From contig BRKX01000004.1 of NCBI GenBank assembly GCA_026008535.1, positions 58,536,501-58,600,500 of the forward strand: a stretch of DNA of 64,000 nucleotides, written 5' to 3'. A program made the translations under genes and the position numbers. A model generated the notes under the pieces. The model was not told the origin of the DNA, made no database searches, and saw only the letters and a program-made list of their open reading frames with translations. The stretch is from Perilla frutescens. Its lineage: Eukaryota > Streptophyta > Magnoliopsida > Lamiales > Lamiaceae. Shown here one piece after another: positions 1-12,010 of this stretch; position 1 is the stretch's first letter, and each line of letters opens with the position of its first letter.

Positions 1-438
1 CCTCTCTGCTTCAATATAGGGTGAAAAAGTTATCCCAAAAATCATGCAAAGCAGAGCCTTTTATAGGTGAGGAATATAGAGTCCAAGTAAGGAAAGAGGC
101 CCAATTTTCTGAAAACAGGCAACACGGGCCGTGCCGTGCGTCAAAACACGACTCCGTGGTTACGTTATGGGACACGGGCCGTGCCATGACCCGATTCAAG
201 TTGCAAAATGACCCCATCTCGATCCTTTATCTTTCTAGCTTATCTTCCAACTGAATTGGATCTTGTAAGTATCCTCTTTTCTAGTTCAAACTTCAATAAA
301 AACAGCAAAACATGAACATGCATGAGAAAAACTAAAACGACCACAAAACCTCAACTTTAAACATGCATTAATCTTCAAATATGATCCTCATAAACACTCA
401 AATGCATGCAAAAGCCATGTTTATCATGGGTGCGCGCG
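1..438. other. Flanking repeat debris with ACACGGGCCGTG motifs
   Basis: No gene is visible. The 14-mer ACACGGGCCGTGCC occurs at 122-135 and again at 172-185, in a GC-rich island within AT-rich DNA. GC-rich palindromic tracts of this kind are common in LTRs and leaders of plant Ty3/gypsy elements, so this may be the edge of another LTR cut by the window start. That identity is an inference; no partner copy lies in the window. From 250 to 438 the sequence is plain AT-rich DNA. Confidence 0.3.
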
Positions 439-781
439 TGTGGGCTCATGGTCTATATCCTTGTGCACTTAGTTATTACACTTAAGTGTTAATACACTTA
501 AATACACCTCTTAACTAAGTTAAGAAATCAATGTGGGATAACTAAATGTGCTTTAAACACATTATCCCACATACCATAAATGCCCAATCGTGTGACCGAT
601 TTCAACCACTTATTTCTCACTCACCGAAAATCAGATTTGGGAAAATAAAAATACTACGATTATCTACTACAAACATAGATCAATCGTACGCTATTTAATT
701 TCTCCAAAATTAAATAACTCGATCACCAAAAATTGGATAAATTGAGTCACGACTCACTTTATTAAATCTAATTTTCCAACA
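439..781 (-). repeat. 3' LTR of the copia element
   Basis: This 343-bp LTR matches the one at 6220-6560 over its whole length, with scattered substitutions. It sits at the low-coordinate end because the element is on the minus strand. The adjoining AATCTCCCACAT at 781-792 is the reverse complement of the polypurine tract that primes plus-strand synthesis. Confidence 0.88.
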
Positions 782-1372
782 ATCTCCCACATGAGTGGAA
801 ATAGCACATGTATGAATGTAGACAAGTAACCCAGTCCTCAAGAGACACAGCTGCAATAGGATAGGTAGCTTGTGACTTTGAACCTTCCATCTTTCAATAC
901 AATCAGGCATACCGACTGATTAGTGGACGTGATGCCTTGTACTATTCATCCTTAGTGTATACCGAGACAATAGGATTGACACAGCAATGTCTCAAACATT
1001 ATTTGTTCTCACATTTGTATCATTTTCGGGCCATGGACCACTTCTTTGAATTCATAAGTATCTTTAAAAGTAGCCTACACTTCTCACTTACATAGGTGAT
1101 CTCCTTTTCTCGAGTATCCTGCCATACTCTACCTTTTTAGGAATCATTAAAAGTCATCAGACTTAGCCTCACCACATTGACAGGTGCACACTCTGTTTGC
1201 TCACAGAGAACGGTTCACTATAACTTTCCAAGTGCTACCAAACCGAACGTTTGTAGCTTAGTTTTCCCATTGAACCAAGTTCTTGGGATCTCCAGTCATC
1301 ATGGTTGGGTTACCACTACAAGAATTTTTAGATTGTGAATTTTAAACTCATTCCCTCTAGCAACTTAGTGAT

Positions 1373-1714
1373 TTAATCTCGATTTAACCCTTTGGTTAGA
1401 GAATCCGCTAGATTGTCTACTGACTTCACATAGTCAACTGAGACAACTCCACTTAAGATCATATGCCTCACAGTATTATGTATCCAACGTATGTGTCGAG
1501 ACTTACCATTATACATAGTGTTATGTGTCCTCCCGATAGTCGCTTGACTATCATAGTGAATCATCACTGACGATACCGATTTTTTCCAATATGGAATATC
1601 CTCTAGAAAGTTGCGAAGCCATTCCGCTTCTTCACAAGCTTTATCCAAAGTGATAAACTCAGATTCCATTATGGAACGGGCTATAAAAGTCTGTTTCATA
1701 GATTTCCAGAACAC
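1373..1714 (-). pseudogene. copia RNase H domain fragment
   Basis: This is the C-terminal RNase H part of the copia polyprotein. It has the family's typical segments: a K-Q-T-x-x-A-R-S-x-M-E-x-E-F stretch near the start, E-A-E-W-L-R, and near the end K-S-R-H-I-R and D-Y-V-K-S-x-D-N-x-A-D-x-L-T-K. The fragment is open but separated from the reverse transcriptase by frame breaks between about 1715 and 2002. It stops just before the 3' untranslated part of the element. It would have degraded the RNA strand during reverse transcription. Confidence 0.85.
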
Positions 1715-2002
1715 TGCTCCACCGCCGATAATGAAAACAAATCCACTAGTTGAGAATGAGTCTTTTGTCTCTGATATCCAATTCGCATCACTGTACCCTT
1801 CAAGTACAGGAGGAGACCTTGTATAATACAGCCCGAAGTTCAGAGTATACTTTAAGCATCTTAGAACTCATACTAGAGCTTTCCCATGCTCTTTATTTAG
1901 ATTGCTCGTGTACCGACTCAACTTATTCATAGAACACGCAAGATCAGGTCAAGTGTAGTTAGTGAGGTATATTAAACTCCCGATGACCCTTGCATACTCA
2001 TC

Positions 2003-2665
2003 TTAAGCTATCGGTTCTCCCCAGTTTTTACTTAAGTACACGTTGAATTCCAACGGGATCTTAGCCGATAGACTATCAAAAGCATTGAATTTCTTAAGCA
2101 CTTTCTCAACGTAATGAGATTGTGTTAAGACAATTCCACCACTTGCCCGAACTATCTTGATTCCTAGAATCACATCAGCTAAGCCCATATCTTTCATGTT
2201 GAAATTTCGTTTCAACATTTGTTTTGTTTCAACGATCACTTGGTGGCTACTGACCATGATCAACATGTCATCTACATAAAGATAGACTATGACATAGCCA
2301 TTAGAACTGCTCTTTATGTACACACATTTATCACACTCATTGATTTTGAAACCGTTTGATAACACCGTGTTATCGAACTTTAGGTGCCACTGAATTGGTG
2401 CTTGTTTAAGACCATACAATGACCTAACAAGTTTACACACCTTTCGTTCTTGCCCTGGTGCAACAAACCCTCCAGGTTGTTCTATGTATATTTCATCTTC
2501 TAGCTCAATATTCAGAAACGCGGTCTTTATATCCATCTGATGAATTTTGAGATTATGCAATGCAACAATCGCTAAAAGCACCCGAATAGAAGTAATCTTT
2601 GTTACTAGTGAGTAGGTATTGAAGAAATCATACCCCTCTTTTTGTCTAAAGCCTTTGGCAACCAA
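2003..2665 (-). pseudogene. copia reverse transcriptase fragment
   Basis: This is an open stretch of about 220 residues from the copia reverse transcriptase (RVT_2 type). It includes Q-M-D-I-K-T-A-F-L-N with the first catalytic aspartate, E-x-I-Y-x-E-Q-P-x-G-F, L-Y-G-L-K-Q-A-P, and the Y-V-D-D active-site box. The catalytic motifs are intact, but the N-terminal part (about 2666-2850) lies in other frames and contains stops, so no complete enzyme is encoded. Confidence 0.88.
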
Positions 2666-2873
2666 AGGAGCTTTATACTCATCAACAGTACCATCTGCCT
2701 TATATTTTCATTTTAGGATCCACTTGTATCCTAATAGCTTACACCCACTCAGGAGATTCGTCAACTCCCAAGTGTGATTTTGCATGATAGAATCAATTTC
2801 ACTATTGATAGTCTCTTTCCAGAATGCAGCATCTGGACTAGATAGAGCTTTTTTAAAAACTTTGTCTCATCAT

Positions 2874-3164
2874 CTAGCATATAGGTGATGAAATCCGGAC
2901 CAAAAGTCTTTGCGTCCTGGCTCGCTTACTACGTCTCGGTTCTTCATCCACAAGATTAGAACTAGTAGCAGCTTTAGAAGTTCGTTTCTCAGAACTTCCT
3001 TCTATTCTATCATTATCTCTACAAGGATAGACATTCTCAAAGAATATAACATTCCTCAACTCCATCATCGTTCCTTCAGTCAACTCGAGAATTTCCGATT
3101 TATAAATAAGAAAATGATATGCGCTGCTGTTAAGTGCATACCCAACAAGGATACAATCCACCAT
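2874..3164 (-). pseudogene. copia integrase C-terminal / linker fragment
   Basis: This minus-strand fragment sits between the integrase core and reverse transcriptase. Its start, V-D-C-I-L-V-G-Y-A, and the following segment with R-N-V-I-F-F-E-N-V resemble the conserved stretch after the integrase core of Tork/Retrofit-type copia polyproteins. The rest is a basic and acidic linker of low conservation. It is separated by frame breaks on both sides. Confidence 0.7.
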
Positions 3165-3335
3165 TTTAGGGCCGATTTTAACTTATTTAGGAAGTGGCAC
3201 TTCAATCTTAGCCAAACACCCCCACACTTTGAGGTATTAGTAAGACGGTGTGAGTCATTTCCACAACTCGTAAGGTATTACATCCTTACCCTTAAGTGGA
3301 ATCTTGTTCTGGATATAATTAGCTATCAACACAGC

Positions 3336-3794
3336 TTACCCCCACAAGTTCTGTGGTAGTCCCAAACTTAACAACAAGGCGTTCATTATTTCTTTTAGAG
3401 TTCGGTTTTTGCGTTCAGCAACAACATTAGGATGTGGTGAATAGGGAGTTGTAGTTTGATGAATTATACCCACCTCTTCACATAATTCTTCAAACGGGGC
3501 AACATATTCTCCATCTCTATTACTTTGAATTGCTTTAATTCGACCGCTTAGTTGATTTTCGGCTTTATTTTTGAAGTTCTTAAAAGCTTCAATCGCCTCA
3601 TCTTTACTTCTTAAAAGATAAAGATAACAATATTTTGTGCAATCGTCAATCAAAGTAATAAAGTACATTTTACCGCATCTAGTTTGCACAAACTTTAAAT
3701 CACACACGTCTGTGTGAATAGGTCTAGATTTTAGTGCTCTGTTCAACCGAATGAAATGGTAACTTGGCCAATTTTGCTTCGACACAAACTTCAC
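3336..3794 (-). pseudogene. copia integrase core fragment (one DDE aspartate replaced)
   Basis: The catalytic core of the copia integrase is readable over about 150 residues: H-T-D-V-C-D at the start, L-I-D-D-C-T-K-Y, and N-V-V-A-E-R-K-N-R-T-L with the catalytic glutamate. The box that normally reads S-D-x-G-G-E-Y/F reads S-N-R-D-G-E-Y, so the second catalytic aspartate appears to be asparagine. The upstream zinc-binding HHCC segment (about 3795-3900) lies in a different frame. The fragment cannot be a working integrase. Confidence 0.85.
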
Positions 3795-3875
3795 ATTTGT
3801 TTTGTGTAATAAATTGGTTTACTTTTAGCAAATCTAAATTTACTAAATGTTTTATAGCATTTAGATTAACATGTC

Positions 3876-5264
3876 CTAATTTACAATGCCATAAATCCGA
3901 GCACTCAACAAGTAAGCAGAAGAATTCACTTTATTATCACTTTCTTTTGCAACACGGCATATAGCCATTACATTCATTTTGAAAATCTCATTGGCAAGAT
4001 AACCCCGACCAAGGAACCTTCCATACTTACTTAGAATAAACTTTTCAGACTCAAACACTAGTCTAAAACCATGATTGACTAACAACGAGCCCGATACCAA
4101 ATTTTTATGGATGTCCGGGACATGCAGCACATCCTTCAGAGTTAGCTCCTGGCTTGAAGTCAACTTCAGAATCACATTACCCACACCAGCCACTTCAGGC
4201 GAGGCTTGGTTTCCTATGTGCAACTTTCTACCTTCAACAGCTTTGTAGGTAGTAAACAAGCCCTTATCGGAGCAAACATGACAAGTGGCCCCGGTGTCGA
4301 TGAACGACTCTCTCGGGTTGTCCACGTGGCTGGCTTCAAACACAACCGCAGCCAAGTCATCATCATCCCAATCGTCTTGACGTGCTTTGCCTTTGACTTT
4401 GTTGTTGTGCTCTGTCATGTGCTCACCATAATTGGTATGCTTTTTCTTCGGAGTCGTGCAATGTTTGGACATGTGCCCCGGCTTGTCACAATTGAAGTAG
4501 TTGTCGTTGAACTTCGTCATCGGCTTCTTCTCTTTGTCAACTTGACCCGGGCGCTTCCTCTTTTTGCTATTTGATGGTCCACCATATTCCATCATATTAG
4601 CCTTGGCCTCGATCGGGACTTGTGGTCTCGGATCCGTCTTTCGGTTATTGGCTTCAATTTGAAGCTTAACCACAAGGTCTTCAAGAGTCATCTCCTTTCG
4701 CTTATGCTTGAGATAGCTCTTGAAGTCCTTCCAACATGATGACAACTTCTCAATCACTACAGCAACAGTGAAAGAGTCGGGAAGGACCATGCCTTCAGTA
4801 TGAACATCGTACACAATGAGTTGAAGCTCTTACACTTGATCCATCACTGACCGGGTGTCCACCATCTTGTAATCGAGGAACTTTGCCACCACAAACTTTT
4901 TAATTCCGGCATCCTCCGTTTTGTACTTCTTCTCTAATGTTTCCCATAGTTCCTTAGCACTAGTTACATTTCCGTATACAGAATATAAACTATCTACCAA
5001 ACCATTCAATACATAGTTTTTACAAAGCAAATCTCCATTGATCCATTGATCATACGTTGTTCGTTTGTTAACGACCGACTCATTTTCAGCGATCACTGGA
5101 GTATCTTCTTTAATGTAGCTCGCAACTCCCAAAGTGGTTAGGTAGAAAAATATCTTTTGCTGCCACCTCTTGAAGTCCAAATCGGAGAACTTTTTTGGCT
5201 TCTCATCTTGGCCATGGGGAATGGTCCTCGTGGATGCAACAACTGGAGTTGATGGTGACGCCAT
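3876..5264 (-). pseudogene. copia gag and protease, one in-frame nonsense
   Basis: The gag frame opens at 5264 and runs to a TAA at 4830, then continues in the same frame from 4829 to 3876. The stop lies where copia gags usually carry D-Q-V-Q-E-L, so it looks like CAA changed to TAA. Further on is the zinc knuckle, in which the first cysteine of C-x2-C-x4-H-x4-C is replaced (Y-F-N-C-D-K-P-G-H-M-S-K-H-C). The aspartic protease box F-I-D-T-G-A-T and the pre-integrase segment L-H-V-P-D-I-H-K-N-L-V-S follow. Gag would form the particle and the protease would mature the polyprotein. Confidence 0.88.
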
Positions 5265-6219
5265 TCCAGCAAAGGTAATTGTTTCTTTTAGTTACTATTT
5301 GTCTTGCGATTGTTATATGAATTACACCTTCTTGAATTCATTACAATCTGAAGTACAGTAGAACAATGAAAGGAGTAGATGAGTAGAAACAAGTACAATA
5401 AACTCAAATAAAATAATTTAGAACAAACTGGAATTTGAAGCAGAATCCACAGAGGGGACCTCTCTCTGCAAGATAAATATGCCCCGGATAGTGCTCACGG
5501 TTAGGCGGATTATCTCTCAAAGATGAAACGGCTTCTTCCTTCTGACATTAGAACCACAAATCCGGTAAAGCTCTGGCGAACTAGTTAATGTCGAGAACTG
5601 AGAGCTTTTAGACTCGAAAGGTTTTTTATGTAGGTAATATGATAGATGCTTATGCAGAATGTAGCTTGGTTTGCATGCTGGAATGTCTTATTTATAGGCA
5701 CATCTCCACTGTAGGGGACAGCTAGGGTTTGAGGGCGTTCAAACCAGATGCTATAACCTCCAGGAGTTACAGCTCTGTCATCAAACCCCTCCAGGAGTTA
5801 CAGCCTCCAACTCTTGTAGATCCCGATAGGTGTCCCTTATCCCCACAGATTCTGACACGTGTCCAAGGCAGCTGCAGACTTTGACTCCCTCAGGAGTTAC
5901 TTGCGGTTACACTCCAGCCTCACTAACTCCACCAGCTCTAGGTGAGAGTTACACCCATGAAGCCACTTAACTCCATCAGCTCCAAGTGAGAGGTACATAA
6001 CTCAGCTGGACGTGCACCACCAAGTGCACCCGCGACCCAAGAACCGATCGATCGACCCGTAGAACCATTGCCGACCCGCTCCACACCCATCAGTTTCTGA
6101 ACCGTAAAATCGTAACGGCTAGGTCCCGAAAGATCACGTAAGCCCAAATTCCAATTGCCAAGATCCAAGTCCGAGGACGAGACGATACGAGCCGAGCACT
6201 GGCACGGTGCGAGCGCGCG
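5265..6219 (-). other. copia 5' untranslated leader
   Basis: This is about 950 bp between the 5' LTR and the gag start, with no coding region. The short motif CAGGAGTTAC occurs three times (about 5761, 5792 and 5892) among related short repeats. Next to the LTR, at 6181-6219, the sequence is GC-rich and alternates GCGCGC. I could not match a tRNA primer-binding site there. Confidence 0.6.
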
Positions 6220-6560
6220 TGTGGGCTCATGGCTCATATCCTTGTGCACTTAGTTATTACACTTAAGTGTTAATACACTTAAATACACATCTTAACTAAG
6301 TTAAGAAATCAATGTGGGATAATTATATGTGCTTTAAACACATTATCCCACACACCATAAATGCCCAATCGTGTGATCGATTCAACCACTTATTTCTTAC
6401 TCACCGAAATCGTATTTGAGCAAATAAAAATACTACGATTATCTACTACAAACATAGATCAATCGTACGCTATTTAATTCCTACAAAATTAAATAATCCG
6501 GTCATCAAAAATCGAATAAAATGAGTCACGGCTCACTTTATTAAATCCAATTTTCCAACA
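6220..6560 (-). repeat. 5' LTR of the copia element
   Basis: This 341-bp partner of the 439-781 LTR carries the element promoter when read on the minus strand. The end sequence is TGTTGG in element orientation. Confidence 0.88.
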
Positions 6561-6824
6561 ATTCAGGAGGTGAACATAGCTAGAATGGGATTAAATCCAA
6601 ATAAACTCGTTAATTTGTGTTGGTTTTTCAATTTTAAACTATATTTATTATCTTTATTATAGATTAAAACAGTTATGATTTGTAAAGGAAATGCTCCGAG
6701 AGAGGTGGTAAAATTAAATAATAACATGCACCATTGACATTATTTTACCTTGAATATATATTTCAGTTCTTGCTTTTATTTTATGTCGAGAGTAATCTTT
6801 TTTTTTAATATCGAGGGTTTTTTT

Positions 6825-7320
6825 TAATATCGAGGGTAACTCGCAGTCGTTACCGAAGTGCATACTGGGTAAACCTACCCCTGTGGAATAGTCTGCAAAC
6901 CACACAGGAGATATATCTCAAACCTAGTAGTGTTGATGGTGCAATTCAACACTTTCATATCAAGGGTAATACACAGTCGTTACCGAAGTGCGCACTGGGT
7001 TAACCAACCGAGATAGCTCTGGTGGAGATTCGCCAAGTGTCACACCTAGTGGAAATGCGCATTGGGTTAACCCGTTCTTGTGGAATAGCCTGCAAACCAC
7101 ACAGATTTGTCAGGTGTGACAGGCTCACACGTAGTGGTGTTGATGGTGGGATTCGAACTTGAGAACTTTAACTTAAGAACTTTGGCTTTAAGATAATACC
7201 ACTCCACCACTAGATCATTCCCAAGAAAATTCAAGTTCTTCCTTCTTTTTTTTTTAGAACTTTGGCTTTAAGATAATACCACTCCACCACCAGATCATTC
7301 CCAAGAAAATTCAAGTTCTT
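6825..7320 (-). mobile_element. Overlapping remnants of a tRNA-derived SINE
   Basis: At least two truncated copies of the SINE described at 7325-7539 and 19464-19800 lie end to end (about 6825-6955 and 6957-7220), followed by a short duplicated head piece (7249-7311). Shared blocks include GTAACTCGCAGTCGTTACC, CACTGGGT, TAGCCTGCAAACC, a T-loop-like GATTCGAACTTGAG, and CCACTCCACCACTAGATCAT. Poly-T runs at 6798-6825 and 7245-7255 are old A-tails of minus-strand insertions. Confidence 0.7.
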
Positions 7321-7324
7321 GCTT

Positions 7325-7539
7325 TTTTTTTTATGTCGGGGTAACCCGCAGCCGCTACCATGGTACGCACTGGGTAAACTTCGCCCTTGTGTAATAGCGT
7401 GCAAACCTACAGAGGAGGTAAACCACACTTGGCAGGCCAAGTGTGACAGACTCACACGTAGTGGTGTTGATGGTGGGTCGAACTTGAAACCTTTGGCCTC
7501 AAAAAACACCACTCCACCACTAAGTCATTTCCAAGAAGA
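7325..7539 (-). mobile_element. tRNA-derived SINE copy with target duplication
   Basis: Read on the minus strand, the head contains an A-box-like TGACTTAGTGGTGG and, about 40 bp further, a B-box-like AAGTTCGACCC: the internal RNA polymerase III promoter layout of a tRNA. The tail ends in an A-run (poly-T at about 7323-7332 on +). It is flanked by CAAGTTCTTGCTT (7312-7324) and CAAGTTCTTACTT (7540-7552), a 13-bp target duplication with one mismatch. It encodes no protein and depends on a LINE for movement. Confidence 0.78.
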
Positions 7540-7552
7540 CAAGTTCTTACTT

Positions 7553-8048
7553 CTTTATGTATATAGACCGTCGTGAAAAATCATAGAATTCTAAATTAAA
7601 TTTAGCATTAAATGATTTGCCCCGGTTGATTATCAAACAAATCATATTAATATATCATACCATATTATCATCATGATATATATATATAGGACTATAAAGT
7701 CACACATGTAGCCTCTATCATATATACAATAATGCAATATTTTTAAACTCTAACTGAACATCCAACCGATCAAGTTACTAGTCATTGGGTCACTAGTTCA
7801 ATTATTTGGCATTTAAAAAAACCGAATGATTTGTTATTTAATTTATATATAATATAAATACAATCCGATAACAAAATTAGAAATTTATAAAAAATGCAAT
7901 GCAAAATGAATATAGATTTTTTATCGATATATATACTACGTGTTTTAATTTAAACAAACATAATATAAATTTCAATGCAAAATAACGATAAACTAGTTAT
8001 TGATATATACCTAAACATTCAAGTTTAAACATATATTCATAACTAATA
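7553..8048. other. AT-rich intergenic DNA
   Basis: I see no gene, RNA gene or bounded repeat here, only AT-rich sequence with short TA runs. Confidence 0.6.
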
Positions 8049-8361
8049 CTACCTCCGTTTCAAAATGTTTGTTGTTTTATTTTTTTATCTGGAATTAAGA
8101 ATTAATTTTATGGACAAATATACTCATCCCTCATATATGCCATAAAATCTAATTCATCTATATTTTCCTAAAAAATATCAATATTTTCTCTCTCCATATA
8201 TTTTTCTCTCTTCATATACTATAGGTAAGTTAGAATCAAGAAATCTTATAGGATTTGAGAGGGTTAAAATTGGGAGAGAGGATGTCAAATTATATAAAAT
8301 AATAAACATTTTGAAACAAAAAAAAAAACCTAAAACAACAAACATTTCGAAATGGAAGTAG
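8049..8361. mobile_element. Stowaway-like MITE
   Basis: This 313-bp element has terminal inverted repeats of roughly 30 bp. The left end reads CTACCTCCGTTTCAAAATG and the right end, reversed, reads CTACTTCCATTTCGAAATG. TA dinucleotides flank both ends (8047-8048 and 8362-8363), the Tc1/mariner target duplication. The CTNCCTCCGTNNC terminus is typical of plant Stowaway MITEs. No coding region. Confidence 0.78.
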
Positions 8362-8412
8362 TAGAATATAAAAGTTATATATATTTAATAACTAATAAGT
8401 GCATAAGGTCAT

Positions 8413-8452
<40 letters not shown>

Positions 8453-8511
8453 AATGGATCATTTATAAACACTCCCCTAGTGTATAAATTGTGGGCTCAC
8501 TCTATCCATTA

Positions 8512-9391
8512 GGGCATGTTTGGTTGACACGGAATGTGGGTTGAAAAAGTAATTTGATTCCTTTTTTTTAAATTACAGTGCTTGGTTTAATTTTAAGGTG
8601 AGTGGGAAAGTAAAAAGAATCCTGATTATAAGGAAAATAGTACAACATTCCAGGATTCTTATTCCTTACTTATTATAGGTATTCTTTTTCCTCATTCTTA
8701 GGAATTTAAATCATATACATATAGGAAAATATAGTGCTTATTAAAAAAATGATTCTTATCATTGATAGAAAAAATAAAATCTTTTCAAATTTTCAAAAAA
8801 AATTTACTATCAACGTTGCAGGTGTAAATTGCCCAGTAGAATACAATATTTTGAAAAAAAATATATTTCCGATATTTTTGAGAAATTCATTAGCAAAGTT
8901 GTCAATGTAAATTTTGATGATAATTTAAATATAATAATAACATGTGAATTTCTTTTCAATTAATCGTGAACCTTTCTCGTGACATTGAACTAGTTTCCGA
9001 TCTTCTCCATTGAAAATACATCTATTGATTGTGATTGTGTAAGTGTTTGCATAAATAAAACGCTTTTAATCATGGAGATAATTGTTGTATTTTGTGTTTC
9101 TCTATAATATAATTAATGTATGATGTGGTTGAGTATGCGTATATAAATGTACTTAATTGTATCGAGAGGTATTATTCTTATTTATATGTGATGAGTGGGT
9201 CGATAGTGCTTAAGTGTGTGTGTATTATTTTTTATACAAGTGTGTGTATATATATTTCAGAATCCTGGTAATTTATCTATTATTCTCGAAACACATGATA
9301 ATAAATTCATTGGTATTCATTTTCCTCAGAATAATATTCCTAAAAATCATATTCCTTGACAACTTTACTTTCCTGTCAACCAAACGAGCCC
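8512..9391. mobile_element. Tourist-like (PIF/Harbinger) non-autonomous element
   Basis: The inverted ends GGGCATGTTTGGTTGACA (left) and GGGCTCGTTTGGTTGACA (right, reversed) are flanked by TTA at 8509-8511 and 9392-9394. A TTA/TAA duplication with a G-rich, GTTTGG-containing terminus is the PIF/Harbinger signature. At 880 bp it has no transposase frame. The body is AT-rich and repeats motifs such as GATTCTTATTCC near both ends, which extends the inverted symmetry. Confidence 0.78.
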
Positions 9392-10009
9392 TTAGATTAA
9401 TTAGATGAATGGTTAGGATCAAGTTTATTTTAATTAATTTTTTATATTTATTTTAAGTAGAAAGGGCATAGTTGTCATGACAAATTAATTTATATCTTTA
9501 AAATCATTAAATTCCTTAATTTATGATCTTTCCATTATTGGCCTCTTTATTAATATGTTAGTATTATTTTTAATTATATAATTAATTTTTATGATTACAA
9601 TAAAAATGATATTTATTATACATCCTTAACAAAATCAAATACTTATCAACCATTTCAAATATTTTATTATCAAACATTTGTAAATTTAGTTTAGCATAAT
9701 GATTAATTCATTAATTTAAATGTAAGTAGTGAATCTATTAATTTCATTTTTCATTTACATTATCTTTAATGATTACCGAAGTGTTTAATTTTATTTTTGT
9801 TTTTCAATTTATATTAATAATTTTTCATTTAGTTTTTATTTAACATTAATTAATTGTTATAGTAATTATTGATTTCTATTAATAAATAAATATAATATTT
9901 TTTATTTTCTAATACAATTTTAGTATTAATGAATTGTTATATATATTTTAGCATGCCAAAACAACAATTTCACTTATTCTATACATTGTTAATACTAAAT
10001 ATTACACTC

Positions 10010-12010
10010 TTAAAATACAAGTATCTCCGATAACAAAAATAAAAATAAAAATAAAAACATCATATAACATAGTAAGCCACTAATCATAAATTAAAGCATT
10101 ATAAAATTACAAAATAAGCATCCCGAAATCTAAAAATAACTTAACGATTTACATTAATATCAAAGGACCTAAACTAAGTAAATAAAAAAATATTAACAAA
10201 TATTATAAGAAAACATAGTAGCACAAAAATAGCATAACAATATATTATGATATGCACTGATATAGCACCCGATTGTTCTTTTTAAATAGTTTAGGTGTGT
10301 TTTGGGTCAAAAAATAGTTCGTACGTCTAGGTAGGATTCGACATATAATTCGGGTGTTTTTTTGGCCTTTTGCCTCATTATTAATCATGATAATAATTAA
10401 TATTTCATATTAACAAATAAATAGAACAACTTTAATTTTATAATTCATTTTTAATGCTGAGGAAATATTATATTTTGACAGCATTAAAAAGAATAATTTT
10501 GCATGTTCCATATGCACGGTTAGTACAAAATATTAGACTATTAAATTACAAGCATATGGATGACAAAAGAAGCACCGTATCATATAACCTAGTACGATAT
10601 TATTCATACATTAAATCATTATAAACTTACAAAATAAGCATCCTGAAATCTAAAAATAACATAACGATTTATGTTGGCATCAAATTACCTATACATACAC
10701 TAATCAAATAAAAAGCATTAAAAAATAGTCTAAAAAATGAACTAATCAGATAGTAAAGTATTAAAAGCTACAATAATATTATTTAAACTCCCAAATAAAA
10801 AAAACCTTTGAAAAAAAACATTACTAATCATACAATAATGCATCATAAAAATACAAAATAAGCATTCTACCGACTAAAAATAGCATGCCAATTTAAATAG
10901 TTACACCGAGTAAGATACTAATCATACATTAAAGTATTGTTAAATCATAAAATAAGCATTATAAATACAAAAAAAAAGTCGGTTAATACAGACAAGTTGC
11001 TTATGATTTTGTGAAAAAAATTTACACCAACATAAAAAAAAAACCTATTCATCGAGGTACTAGTTGTTCAACATATGGTAAGTACAACCAATTTAAAACT
11101 ACACGGTAGACTACTAAATTACAAGCATCTTGTATAACATAAGAAAACATCATCAAATAACCTAGCGGAACATTAATCATAAAATAAAGCATTATAAAAA
11201 TAAAAAATAAGCATTATAAATTATAAAAAAAAAATATAACATTCTAAATAGATAAACCACTCCATTACAAGCACCTTGCATAACAAAAAAAAAACATCAT
11301 ATAAGCTACTAAAAAATAAATAATAAATTGCAGCACTATAAATTCACAAAAAAAAAACATTCTAATTTCTAAGAAAAGCATTACGATTTGAATTTGACAC
11401 TTTTTATATATGTATTTTTTTGGGAAATCATATGAAAGATCACTTGCATAGCAAACAAAAATTAAATAATGATCATATTATTCAATACATAAAATAACCA
11501 TTTACTAAAGAATTAAAAACAACAATAAAATTATTTAAACTCCCAATGAACACTTTGAAAAGGAAAAAAAAATCTACTAATCATACAATAAAGCATCACA
11601 AAAATACAAAATAAGCATTCTATCGACTAAAAATAGCAAGCCAATTAAAATAGTTATACACCAACATCACTAAAAAAATCAAATCTGATTTCAGTATTTC
11701 AGACCGAGTAATACACTAATCATACATTAAAGCCTCTTTAAATCATAAAATAAGCATTTTAAAATAAAAACAAAACATGTTAATTAATTCAGATAACTTG
11801 CTTATGATTTTGTGAAAATAATAATTTACACCAACAAAAAAAATATTAACATGCATAAATAAATAAAAACTAAAAAAATCTAATTTTTAAAAAAATATTA
11901 CGATTCAATTAATTATTAGTGATTTTGTGAAAAATAATAATTTACACCAACAAAAAAAAATATAGCATGCATAAATAAATAAATAATCTAATTTCTAAAA
12001 AAATATTAGT
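10010..12010. repeat. Interspersed AT-rich repeat array
   Basis: A block of roughly 80-110 bp with the core CATTATAAAAATACAAAATAAGC recurs in diverged form near 10085, 10605, 10845, 10925, 11185, 11320, 11590 and 11735, usually joined to versions of AATCATAAATTAAAG and TCTAAAAATAACATAACG. Spacing is irregular, so this is an old, shuffled array and not a clean satellite. It lies within the (TA)n-flanked element. Confidence 0.55.

Larger units (their letters stand above)
439..6560 (-). mobile_element. Ty1/copia LTR retrotransposon, degenerate
   Basis: Two matching LTRs of about 340 bp (439-781 and 6220-6560) flank an internal region read on the minus strand. In element orientation the LTRs run TGTTGG...CCCACA. 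The polypurine tract TGTGGGAGAT lies directly against the 3' LTR (around 782-793 on the + strand). Domain order is gag, protease, integrase, reverse transcriptase, RNase H, which is the copia order. The frame is broken by nonsense codons and frameshifts, so the copy is dead. I found no convincing primer-binding site beside the 5' LTR and no target-site duplication; one end may be altered. Confidence 0.92.
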
